Positions 55,322 through 64,000 of a stretch of 64,000 nt of DNA are shown here, piece after piece. The stretch covers positions 220,183,711 to 220,247,710 of the forward strand of contig CM057460.1 of NCBI GenBank assembly GCA_030035585.1, in the 5' to 3' direction. Source of the stretch: Dugong dugon. Taxonomy: Eukaryota; Chordata; Mammalia; Sirenia; Dugongidae. The notes below the pieces were generated by a model. It searched no databases, had not been told where the DNA came from, and was given only the letters and a program-made list of their open reading frames with translations. The stretch's first letter is position 1. The number at the start of each line of letters is the position of its first letter. The position numbers and the translations under genes were made by a program.

Positions 55322-55475
55322 TGGAGCCCTGGTGGCACAATGGTTAAGAGTTTGGCTGCTAATCAAAGGATCAGCAGTTTGAATCTACCAGCCACTCCTT
55401 GGAAACCCTATGGGGCAGTTCTACTCTGTTCTGTAGGGTTGCCATGAGTCAGAATAGATTTGATGGCAATGGTAT
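55322..55475 (+). repeat. AfroSINE
   Basis: TTGGAGCCCTGGTGGCACAA, then 'CCAGCCACTCCTTGGAAACC' and 'CATGAGTCAGAATAGATTTG'. Confidence 0.93.
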
Positions 55476-55484
55476 CTCATGGCT

Positions 55485-55668
55485 GGTAAAGTAGAGGGTC
55501 AATGAAAATGAGGGAAACCCTCGATGAGATGGATTTGCATAACAGCCACAACAATAGACCCACACACACCAATGATCATAAAGATGGTACAGGACCAGGC
55601 AACATTTCATTCTGTTATACACAAGGTCACCATGAGTTAGAGCCAACTTGCCGGCAACTAACAACCAC
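55485..55668 (+). mobile_element. RTE LINE 3' end fragment
   Basis: 'GGTAAAGTAGAGGGTCAATG', 'AAACCCTCGATGAGATGGAT' and 'CACCATGAGTTAGAGCCAAC', ending AACTAACAACCACCA. It follows the SINE after about 10 bp. Confidence 0.88.
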
Positions 55669-55831
55669 CACACGTATCTTAAAGTACATGGTGCGGTATC
55701 TTTTCACATAGAATATATTCAATAAATATGGGTTAAATTAATGCAAGTAATATGTCTGTATTTTAACAAAGTCTTTCTGAAGATGCAGTGAACTTTCAGT
55801 CACTGTGGTGATCCTTTATGCTTTTCATTAG

Positions 55832-56034
55832 CTGCAATGGCATCTAGGACGTTTCCCGGTCCCCCCGTAGGACACAGGTGGCCCGTTGCTTCTATACACC
55901 ACCCATATGGGGGCAGGCCTCCTCCTCGCCTTTCACCACCTGTGGGATTGGGGCAGCCTAGGACTTCTCAACAATTAGCAATAAATCCCAATAAGCCAAC
56001 AAAGAAAAATGGTCGGTCATCTAAGGGGTCCTGA
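55832..56034 (+). other. unidentified proline-rich open frame (possible exon or pseudogene piece)
   Basis: A candidate splice acceptor (TTATGCTTTTCATTAG, ending 55831) is followed by CTGCA and an ATG at 55837. The frame runs to a TGA at 56032-56034, giving 65 residues from the ATG. The peptide has a Pro/Gly/Arg-rich middle (PYGGRPPPRLSPPVGLGQPR) and a basic end (PNKPTKKNGRSSKGS). GC content is higher than in the surroundings, and the minus strand carries stops. It does not belong to any repeat I know and runs antisense to DSCAM. It could be an exon of an antisense transcript, a fragment of a processed pseudogene, or chance. I do not recognise the protein. Confidence 0.25.
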
Positions 56035-56567
56035 AGTCAGAGAAAAGACAGTCAGAACAACACATGCTTGGGGACTAGAGGAGACAGACAACAGCTGGAA
56101 CAACAGCAACACAGTAAAGCAGTCTGAGTACTTGAACAAGTTTATGTGTGCACAGGCACCTGGCCTTGTGTGCAGGAAGTGCCTCCTGTAACCACAGGCC
56201 GGAGGCGTAGGTGGGAGGAGGTGGCTGCCAGAGGTCCTGTGGAAATGTGTGCTCAACTTTTCTTTCGGGCAAATGGGCTTCGAGTTTCAAGCTTGGGGCC
56301 ACTGAGAACAAGCACAGCATCACTTTGTAGATCCGAGGGACATCTATTGAGAGCAGACGGAAGCGACAGGAAAGTCTTTAAGAAGATGAAATTGCAATTG
56401 GCATCAGTGAGATTTGGGTATAAAACTGAGGGAGCCTGGAGGAGCATATCCAAATATTTAGGTCTATACGGAGTGGGTATAAACAGCAATGACCGCAGGT
56501 TTTATTGAATGGCCACAGGGCCCTTTTTTAAATTCTGTGGGAGTATTTGAAAGTTTGTATGTGCATG
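56035..56567. other. unassigned intronic stretch
   Basis: Includes a plus frame of 120 codons (56146-56508) overlapped by two minus frames; none is recognisable. Confidence 0.3.
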
Positions 56568-56781
56568 GCAAGGAACACTGGTGGCACAATGGTTAAGCAC
56601 TTGGCTGCTAACTGAAAGGGAGGTGGTTCAAACTCACCTATTGGCTCCATGGGAGAAAAGACCTGGAACTCTGCTCCTGTGAAGATTACAGCCTCGGAAA
56701 CCCTATGGGGCAGTTCTGCTCTGTCATATAGGGTTACTATGAGTCAGAATCGACTCAATGGCACACAACAACAACAATATA
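56568..56781 (+). repeat. AfroSINE
   Basis: 'GGAACACTGGTGGCACAATG', 'CTATGGGGCAGTTCTGCTCT' and 'TATGAGTCAGAATCGACTCA', ending CACACAACAACAACAA. Confidence 0.94.
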
Positions 56782-56824
56782 TCCATGGCAGATCAGAGGA
56801 ACTCTCAATAGTGTAGTGAATGCC

Positions 56825-57200
56825 AAACTCATTCTCGCCTCAAGGCCTTGTTGTTTGCTCTTCCCTCTGCCTGGACCACTGTCCCCTTAGCATGTTTGTT
56901 GGGCTTTCTCTGTCACATCGCTTACATCTCGACCGACATCTCACTTCTTCTGAGATGCCTTTCTGGACTATCATCTCCCAAATAGCCCCTGCACCCTCTA
57001 CCACTTGCTTAATGGACCTCTCTTTGCACACGTACCATGATCTAAAACTGTTTTTTTGCTTACTTGATTATTGTCTGTCCCCCTTCCAAGAGTGTAAGCT
57101 TCTTGAAGGTGGGGATTTTTGTGGGTGTTGTATCCCCACTGTATCTCCAGATCTTAAAACAGAGCCAGTTATTTAGTCAGCACTCAGTAAATACATAATG
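56825..57200 (+). repeat. LINE L2, 3' end
   Basis: 'CAAGGCCTTGTTGTTTGCTC', 'TTCCCTCTGCCTGGACCACT', 'TTATTGTCTGTCCCCCTTCC', 'GTAAGCTTCTTGAAGGTGGG' and 'GCACTCAGTAAATACATAAT' follow the L2 3' order. Confidence 0.88.
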
Positions 57201-57269
57201 GAGGAAGAAGGGGACACAGGGAGGGAAGAAGCAGGGCCAGCTCTAGGAGGGTGGAGCCCAGAGCAACTC

Positions 57270-57522
57270 AGTGTGTGTGCAAGCATGCATGTGGGCATGC
57301 ATGTATATGTGTATGAGCATGTGTGTGTGTGTGTGTGATTGTGTATGTGTGCTAGCATGTGTATGTGTGCATGTGTATGCGTGTGCGAGTGTATATGTGT
57401 GTGAGCATGTGTATGTGTGCTAGCATGTGTATGTGTGCGTGTGTTCATGTGTACATATGTGTCAGTGTGTATATGTGTGCTAGCACATGTATGTGCATGA
57501 ACATGTATGTGTGTGTGTGCTT
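57270..57522. repeat. TG-rich microsatellite with GCATG/GCTAG units
   Basis: Imperfect TGTGTATG units interspersed with GAGCATG and GCTAGCATG steps. Confidence 0.93.
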
Positions 57523-57685
57523 GTAGAAAACAGATACTTGCAGTTAAAAGGAGACCCTTTCCATAGCTGCCAGAATAACATTAATGACATTTCAGAACTG
57601 CATTTTAATGATGTGCAGAAAGGAGGAGGAGGCAACACCTGCAGCACAGGGCCCTGGTAGCTGAGCCCAAGGGAAAAAGGGAAGG

Positions 57686-57892
57686 CTAGCCAGTCACCAT
57701 CGAGTCAAGGCCAACTCATGGCGATCCCGTGTGTGTTAGAGTAGAACTGTGGTTCCTAGAGTTTTCGAAGGCTGATATCTTGGAAGTAGGCTGCTAGGCC
57801 TTTCTTGCGAGGTGTCTCTGAGTGAACTGGAACAACCAACTTTTCGATTAGCAGCTGAGTGTTTAATCCTTTGTGCCACCCAGGGACTCCTG
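57686..57892 (-). repeat. AfroSINE with target duplication
   Basis: AAAGGGAAGG flanks it exactly at 57676-57685 and 57893-57902. Minus copy ending TGTGCCACCCAGGGACTCC. Confidence 0.95.
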
Positions 57893-57902
57893 AAAGGGAA
57901 GG

Positions 57903-58192
57903 ACAGAGACATAACTGGTTGGGAGGAATAAAGCGCGAAGCCTTGGATTGTGGGAGATGGGAGCAAGAGTCTCTGAGCCAGTTACCTGCTGGAGCAGAGA
58001 GCTCCAGTCCTCAGATGGCAAGGGAGGTGCAGACAAGAACAAGATAGGGGGAAGGATATCTGGCAGTGAAGACCTCTGGAGTCTAATTTTGACTCAAGAG
58101 CCAACATGCAGCCATGTAGACTCTGAGAGGGAAAAGAGCATGATTGAAATGACAAGTGAGGACAACAAGGCCAGCCTTAGCCAGAGCAGTGG
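57903..58192. other. unassigned intronic stretch
   Basis: Purine-rich; two overlapping plus frames without a domain. Confidence 0.35.
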
Positions 58193-58670
58193 TGTCTTAG
58201 TTATCTAGTGCTGCTACAACAGAAATACCACAAGTGGACGGCTTTAACAAAGAGAAATTTATTTCCTTACAGTAAAGTAGGCTACAAGTCCAAATTCAGG
58301 GTGTCAGCTCCAGGGGAAGGTTTTCTCTCTCTCGGCCTTCTCGTCAGCGTTCCCCGAGACTAGGAGCTTCTTGGCACAGGGACCCTGGTCCAAAGGGCAC
58401 GCTCTTCTCCCAGCACTGCTTTCTTGATGGTATGAGGTCCCCCTGTCTCTCTGCTCACTTCTGTCTTCTATAACTCCAGAGATTGCCTCAGGACACAGTC
58501 CAGTCTTGTAGATCAGGTCCTGCCTTACTAACACAACTGCGACCCATCCTCCCTCAGTAACATCATAGAGGCAGGTTTACTACATACAGGAAAATCACAC
58601 AGTACCAGGAATCATGGCCTAGCCAAATTGATACACACATTTTTGGGGGGACATAATTCAAACCATGACA
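58193..58670 (-). repeat. MaLR-like solo LTR (antisense) with target duplication
   Basis: TGTCTTAGTTATCTAGTGCT to 'CATAATTCAAACCATGACA'. The flanks AGTGG (58188-58192) and AGTGT (58671-58675) match at four of five bases. It is the first subfamily (that of 39866-40387) read backwards, so it lies in the transcribed orientation of DSCAM. Confidence 0.9.
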
Positions 58671-58845
58671 AGTGTCCACCTGAGCTGAAGTGGGCTTGTC
58701 TCAGGTAAGGGCACTGGCCATTTCTGCGTGCCACAGGTGCCCCCTCTCACTTCCACCTCTTGGTTAATCACGGCGCACTCAAGAGAGAGTGGATGTGTGG
58801 GATGCCCAGATCCTAAAATTTAAATCCAATAACTGCTTCATATAG

Positions 58846-59022
58846 AAAAACAAAACAAAACAACCAATTGCTGTTGAGTTGGATCTGGCTCATGGAGACC
58901 CCATGTGTGTCAGAGTTAAACTGTGCCCCATAGAGTTTTCTGGTGCCTCTGGGTGGACTCAAACCTTGTTCTTTAGGTTAGCAGCCAAGCGTGTTAACCA
59001 TTTGTACCACCCAGGTACTCTG
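58846..59022 (-). repeat. AfroSINE with 13-bp target duplication
   Basis: CTGCTTCATATAG flanks it exactly at 58833-58845 and 59023-59035. Minus copy with an AAACAAAAC tail complement; part of its middle is deleted. Confidence 0.95.
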
Positions 59023-59035
59023 CTGCTTCATATAG

Positions 59036-60684
59036 CTCTGGTGATTTAAAACATCAACAAGTTGGTGCCAGGCAGTGGCCATTTCCAGCTGGAAATCCTC
59101 GAAAGTGCTCATTACTGGAGGGTATGACATGCATTTATTCAAGCCTGGGACCCCAAGAGCGTCAGTTCAGAGATGTGAAGAGATTCCCACTTTCTCTGCT
59201 CTTACCCAGCCAGGCTGTATTAGGTTGCATATTTGAAGCTTTAAGTTGATGTAAGTAGCTTCATGCAATGGCACCCCTTGATTGCGTAGGATACATCATA
59301 AATAAAGAAGCAGCAGTAATCCAAGAATGTTAGAAGCTGTCTCCAAATGCTACGCGAAACCACAACTCAGTACGGCACTCTGAATACTAGAAACCACCTT
59401 GATCAAGAGGAAAAAGGCTGTTAAACTTTCCAGCTATTTCTCAGAGGAATAGCGGGTGTTTTTGTTTGTTTTGTTTTTAAAGATCAAAGTAGCCGTCTCT
59501 CATTGAAAAAAAAAAAATTACACAATTGGCATTTTGTTTAAAATGTTCCAATTCTAAAAATGCATCAAATTCAAAATTCAGGTATTATTAGAAGTCTAAT
59601 GCTAGATTCTTGAAGCCTGTCTCAATGCTTATGAGTCATCCACATTGCATGGGGAGTTCCCCCTTATCTGGGGAAGGGAGCTCCTTCTGATTTGTTAAGG
59701 ACAAAAACAGAGAATAAATCACTATGTATAAAGGTAGCTTGGAAGATGGAGTCGACTTAAATTTCCTCTTATATTTCATCAGTAATTTCTACTAATTGTA
59801 ATACGTTAACAAATTGACCAGTTTCATCATTGTCACAACCATGATACAGTCATTCATTCAAGAATATTTATGAAGCACATACTATGTTCCAGAAATAGTG
59901 CTAGGTGTATACATTCAATACCATGAATTCATTTGAAAATGTTTCTTGAACACTATATGTCTGCCCAAAACTCAGGTAGACACAGAAAGAAATATGAAGT
60001 AACTAAGTCCATTAAACTTGATCCTCATCTACAGAGAGTTTAAGTCTGGGGTTGTAATGATTGCTACTAGAGACAGTCAAAAGAAAAGAGTAAGGGGGAA
60101 AAGAAGGATTATTTAAAAAAAAAAAAAAAAAAGAACTCATAGTGGGGACAAAGATATGCAGAGATTTGGAAGACTATGAACACCAAATAGAAAGAGGAAC
60201 TGACTGATATCATCTAGAACCAAGAGGAAACATGGGTGAAGAATTTGGTTATAAAGCACAACTCAAGTTGCTGCTAATTTTGACACAGCCTGTAGGCATT
60301 GAATGATAAATTGCAACTTGGTATCTTGTACCAAACATTGAATTTAGTTGTAATGTAAAGGAGCAGCAGGAAGGCTTCTAGAAGGCTGAAATGTTTTTGT
60401 GAAGCGTATCAAATGCTCAATAATAATACAGCCATCTCGGGAAGACAAAACAAAGCTTGCAGACATCAGAACTCTCCTTGATTTTTTAAAAAAGTATTCA
60501 TATCCTCAAGTTATAAAATAATTTTACTCTCAACACTATACTGAGACTATAGGAACTTAGTTGTGATCTTTCAATTGCTGTGATTCAGAACAATGTCATG
60601 AATAAAGTTAAAAACTTTTTTTTAACATTAACACAAGAATATTAAAAACACGTCATCAAAAATGAAACTTCAAACCTTGAATTA
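59036..60684. other. unassigned intronic stretch
   Basis: About 1.65 kb. Only an L2-like end (59848-59925), an A run at 60114-60132 and a TTTTTAAAG-rich patch near 59465-59520 stand out. No gene. Confidence 0.4.
59848..59925 (-). repeat. LINE L2, 3' end fragment
   Basis: 'CATTCATTCAAGAATATTTA' and 'GAAGCACATACTATGTTCCA' are the complement of the L2 terminus. Confidence 0.65.
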
Positions 60685-63067
60685 TAGGCATACATCAGAG
60701 ACATTGTGGTTTTGGTTCCAGACCACTGCAATAAAGAGAGTCATGTGAATTTTTTGGTTTCCCAGTGCCTATGAAAGTTATGTTTACAATATACTGTAGT
60801 CTATTAAGTGTACAATAGAATTATGTCTAAAAAAATGTACATATCTTAACTAAAAAACACTTTATTGCTAAAAAATGCTATCCATCATCTAAGCCCTTAG
60901 CAAGTTGTAATGTTTTTGCTGGTGGAGGGTCTTGCCTCGATGTTGATGGCTGCTGACTAATTAGGGTGGTGGTTGCTGAAGGCTGGGGTGACTGCACCAG
61001 TTTCTTAAAATAAGACAACAGTGAAGTTTGTAGCATCAATTGACTCTTCCTTTCACAAAAGATTCCTCTATAGCATGTGATACAGTTTGATAGCATTTTA
61101 CCCACAGTAGAACTTCTTTCAACATTGGAATCAATCCTCTCAAATCTTGCAGCTGCTTTATCAACCAAGCTTATGTAATATTCTAAATCCTTTGTTGTCA
61201 TTTCAACAATATGCACAGCATCTTCACCAGGAGTAGATTCCACCTCAAGAAACAAGTTTCTTTGCTCATCCATAAGAAGCAACTTCTCATCCATTAAAGT
61301 TTTATCACGAAATTGAAGCAATTCTGTCACATGTTCAGGCTCTACTTCTAACTCTAGTTCTCTTGCTATTTCCACCACATCCGCAGTTACTTCTTCCACT
61401 GAAGTCTTGAACCCCTCAAAGTCATTCATGAGGGCTGGAATCAACTTCTTCTAAACTCCTGTTAATGTTCATATTTTGACCTCCTCCTATGAATCACCAG
61501 TGTTCTTAATGGCATCTAGAATGGTGAATCCTTTGCAGAAGGTTTTCAATTTACTTTGTCCAGATCCATCAGAAGAATCACTATCTATGGCTGCTATAGC
61601 CTTATGAAATGTATTACTTCAATAATAAGACTTGAAATTCAAAATTATTCCTTGATCCATGGGCTGCAGAATGGATGCTGTGTTAGCAGGCATGAAAATA
61701 ACATTAATCTCCTTGCACATCTCCATCAGAGTTATTGGGTGAGCAGGTGAATTGTCAATGAGCAGTAAGTAATATTTTGAAAGGAACCTTTTTTTCTCAG
61801 CAGTAGGTCTCAATGGTGGGCTAAAATATTCAGTAAACCATGTTGTAAACAGATGTGCTGTCATCCAGGCTTTGTTGTTCCATTTATGGGGCACAGGCAA
61901 AGTAGATTTAGCATAATTCTTAAGGGCCCTAGGATTTTTGGAATGGTAAATGAGCATTGGCTTCAACTAAAAGTCAGCAGCTGCTTTAGCCCCTAACAAG
62001 AGAGTCAGCCTATCCTTTGAAGCTTTGAAGCCAGGCATTGACTTCTGTCTAGCTATGAAAGTCCTAGATGGCATCTTCTTCAAATATAAGGCTGTTTCAT
62101 CTACACTGAAAATCTGTTGTTTAGTGTAGCCACCTTCATCAATTATCTTAGCTAGATTTTCTGGATAATTTGCTGCAAATTCTATATCAGTACTTGCTGA
62201 TTTTGCCGCTTCACCTTGCACTTTTGTGTTATGGAAATAGCTTCTTTCCTTAAATCTCATGAACCAACATCTGCTAGCTTCAAACTTTTCTTCTGCAGCT
62301 TCCTCACCTCTCTCAGCCTTCATAAAATTGAAGAAGGTTAGAGCCTTGCTCTGGATTAGGCTTTGACTTAAGGGAATGTTGTGACTTGTTTGAACTTCTA
62401 TCTCGGCCACTAAAACTTTCCCCATATCAGCAATAAGGCTGTTTCACTTTCTTATCATTCGTGTGTTCTCTGGAGTAGCACTTTTAATCTCCTTGAAGAG
62501 CTTTTCTTTTGTATTCACAACTTGGCTAACTGTTTGGTGCAAGAGGCCTAGCTTTCAGCATATCTTGACTTTCAACATGTCTTCCTCGCTAAGCTTAATC
62601 ATTTTTAGCTTTTGATTTAAAGCGAGAGATGTGCGATTCTTCCTTTCACTTGAACACTTAGAGGCCATTGTAGGGTTATTAAATGGCCTAATTTTAATAC
62701 TGTCATGTCTCAGGGAATAGGGGAGCCCAAGGAGAGCGAAAGAGACAGGTAACGGCCAGTTGGAGAACGCCTACAACATTTATCGGTTAAGTTCGCCGTC
62801 TTATATGGGTGTGGTTCATGGCACCCCAAAACAATTACAATTGTGATTATCAAGGATTACTGATCACAGATCACTATAACAGATATAATAATAATGAAAA
62901 AGTTTGAAATATTGTGAGAATTACCAAAATGTAACACAGAGACACGAAGTGAACACATACTGCTGGAAAAATAGCGCCGATAGACTTGCTTGACGCAGGG
63001 TTGCCACAAACTTTCAATTTGTAAAAAATGCAATATCTGCAAAGTGCAATAAAGTGAGGTACGTCTG
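60685..63067 (-). mobile_element. Tigger1 DNA transposon, nearly complete
   Basis: The left terminus TAGGCATACATCAGAGACAT and right terminus AAGTGAGGTACGTCTG are inverted copies of each other (consensus CAGGCATACCTC). TA dinucleotides flank at 60683-60684 and 63068-63069, the target site of pogo-type elements. At 2383 bp it is close to the roughly 2.4 kb of the family. The transposase remnant fills most of the inside on the minus strand. Confidence 0.95.
60878..62668 (-). pseudogene. Tigger1 (pogo/Tc1-mariner) transposase remnant
   Basis: The frame would start at 62668 and end at 60878, about 597 codons, the usual size. The DDE triad region is visible: [17 protein letters not shown] (first Asp), [11 protein letters not shown] (second Asp) and [10 protein letters not shown] (third Asp). 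The N-terminal DNA-binding part upstream of 62425 is broken by frameshifts. A TAG at 61967-61969 replaces a Lys codon, and a TAG at 61451-61453 replaces an expected Trp before KKLIP. A further frame change lies between 61445 and 61618. The longest intact pieces are 60878-61444, 61619-61966 and 61970-62425. The element is a dead fossil. Confidence 0.93.
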
Positions 63068-63425
63068 TATTTAAAGGCCAGCACAAATAAGGACAGCCGT
63101 TTAACCCAGAAGATCATGCTATATCATAAATTAGATGCAAAGGGGAAATTATGGTAGTGTATCTTAGATGAAAGCATAAAGCACTTAATTGGGTGATACA
63201 CAAGTAATGAGGATGCTTTCCAGGATTTCAGTGGTCACTGAAGAAAAAGAAATGAAAACAAGAAAGAAGAGACAAGCCAGCAGTACAGCTGCAGATGGCC
63301 TTGAAGTCAGTGTGAGGATTCTAATACCAATGTCAACACTACAACAACAGAAATAGCAGCTAATATTGCTGAACACATTATCTGCATTATGCTACATACA
63401 TCTTACACAAACCCCACATGATAAA
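63068..63425. other. unassigned stretch
   Basis: No feature is recognised apart from the TA target site of Tigger1. Confidence 0.35.
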
Positions 63426-63637
63426 ACAACCAAAAACCAAATCCATTGCAGTTGACTCCATTCTGACTCATAGCAACTCTATAAGACAGAGTAGAACCGC
63501 CCCATAAGGTTTCCAAGGCTGCAATCTTTACGGAAGCAGACTGCCACATCTTTCTCCCAAGGAGCAGCTGGTGGGTTCAAACCACTGACCTTCCGGTTAG
63601 TAGCCAAGTGCTTAACTACTGGGTAACCAGGCCTCTT
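63426..63637 (-). repeat. AfroSINE with 14-bp target duplication
   Basis: CCCCACATGATAAA flanks it exactly at 63412-63425 and 63638-63651. Minus copy with 'GCTGCAATCTTTACGGAAGC' and 'GGTAACCAGGCCTC' at the head end. Confidence 0.95.
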
Positions 63638-63651
63638 CCCCACATGATAAA

Positions 63652-64000
63652 CACCAATAATATACCAATAAAGGCCACATAAACCAGAGACTTCATCACC
63701 CTGAGACCAGAAGGACTAGATGGTGCCCGGCTACCACCAAAGACTTCCCTGACAGGGAACACAACAGAGGCCCTGACGGAGCAGGAGAAAAGCAGGGTGC
63801 AGAATTTAAATTCTAGTAAAAAGACTAGACTTAATGGTTTGATTGAGACTGGAGGGACCCCGGAAGACATGGCCCTCAGACTCTCTGTTAGCCCAGAACT
63901 AAAACCATTCCCGGGGCCAACTCTTCAGACAAAGATTAAACTGGACTATGGCACATAAAATGATATTCGTGAAGAGTGTGCTTCTTAGCTCAAGTAGATA
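63652..64000 (+). mobile_element. L1-like LINE 3' UTR, runs off the window
   Basis: It is the plus-strand counterpart of 13729-14394 and 18973-19507: 'AAAAGACTAGACTTAATGG', 'CAGACTCTCTGTTAGCCCAG' and 'AAGAGTGTGCTTCTTAGCTC'. The 3' end lies beyond base 64000. The copy starts at the right end of the SINE's target duplication. Confidence 0.7.

Noticed and set aside
56146..56508. 120-codon plus frame after the proline-rich frame
   Set aside because: Two minus frames of similar length overlap it, and no domain or repeat-free conservation signal is visible.
60878..62668. Domesticated transposase gene
   Set aside because: In-frame stops at 61451 and 61967, plus frameshifts, and the element keeps its own termini. 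It is a fossil.

Overview
The window is nuclear DNA from an afrotherian mammal, most likely an elephant or a close relative. The evidence is the density of afrotherian tRNA-derived SINEs (about 35 copies whose tail reads like TATGAGTCAGAATCGACT), RTE/BovB-type LINEs with the same 3' tail, a recurring L1-like 3' UTR, and older pan-mammalian repeats (MIR, L2, MLT1-type and MLT2-type LTRs, MER5A, Tigger1). No bacterial, viral or organellar genes are present.

The only host gene part I can support is the last coding exon of DSCAM on the minus strand (coding part 44114-44466). It has a clear splice acceptor, ends in the PDZ-ligand-like sequence SYTLV, and is followed by a 3' UTR with a candidate AATAAA at 43516-43521. 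This divides the window. Positions 44467-64000 should be the upstream DSCAM intron, unless a short exon has escaped me. Positions 1 to about 43490 are downstream intergenic DNA; in human the gene beyond the DSCAM 3' end is PCP4, so the same neighbour is likely here.

Intergenic part: relics of successive insertions. There are many solo LTRs, several with 5-bp target duplications that are perfect or differ at one base (1510-2016, 23974-24590, 39866-40387). Two antisense LTRs carry a younger sense LTR (19772-20772 and 21296-22046), and one of those carries a SINE as well. There are two long RTE copies, at 4796-6646 and 25156-27485; the second has the inverted 5' portion expected from twin priming. 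L1 3' tails, tRNA-Gly-derived SINEs, MIRs and purine or dinucleotide tracts fill much of the rest.

Intronic part: SINEs, a 2.25-kb stretch with no repeat I recognise (45421-47674) that holds a paired TAATTAGC motif, a 1.7-kb TG/AG satellite with a higher-order period (49296-50965), opposing CA-rich and TG-rich tracts, a MER5A with an 8-bp target duplication, and a nearly complete but dead Tigger1 transposon with TA target sites (60685-63067). An unidentified proline-rich open frame lies on the plus strand at 55832-56034.

I found no convincing new biological system. The strongest observations concern transposition mechanism, satellite structure and possible regulatory DNA in DSCAM.
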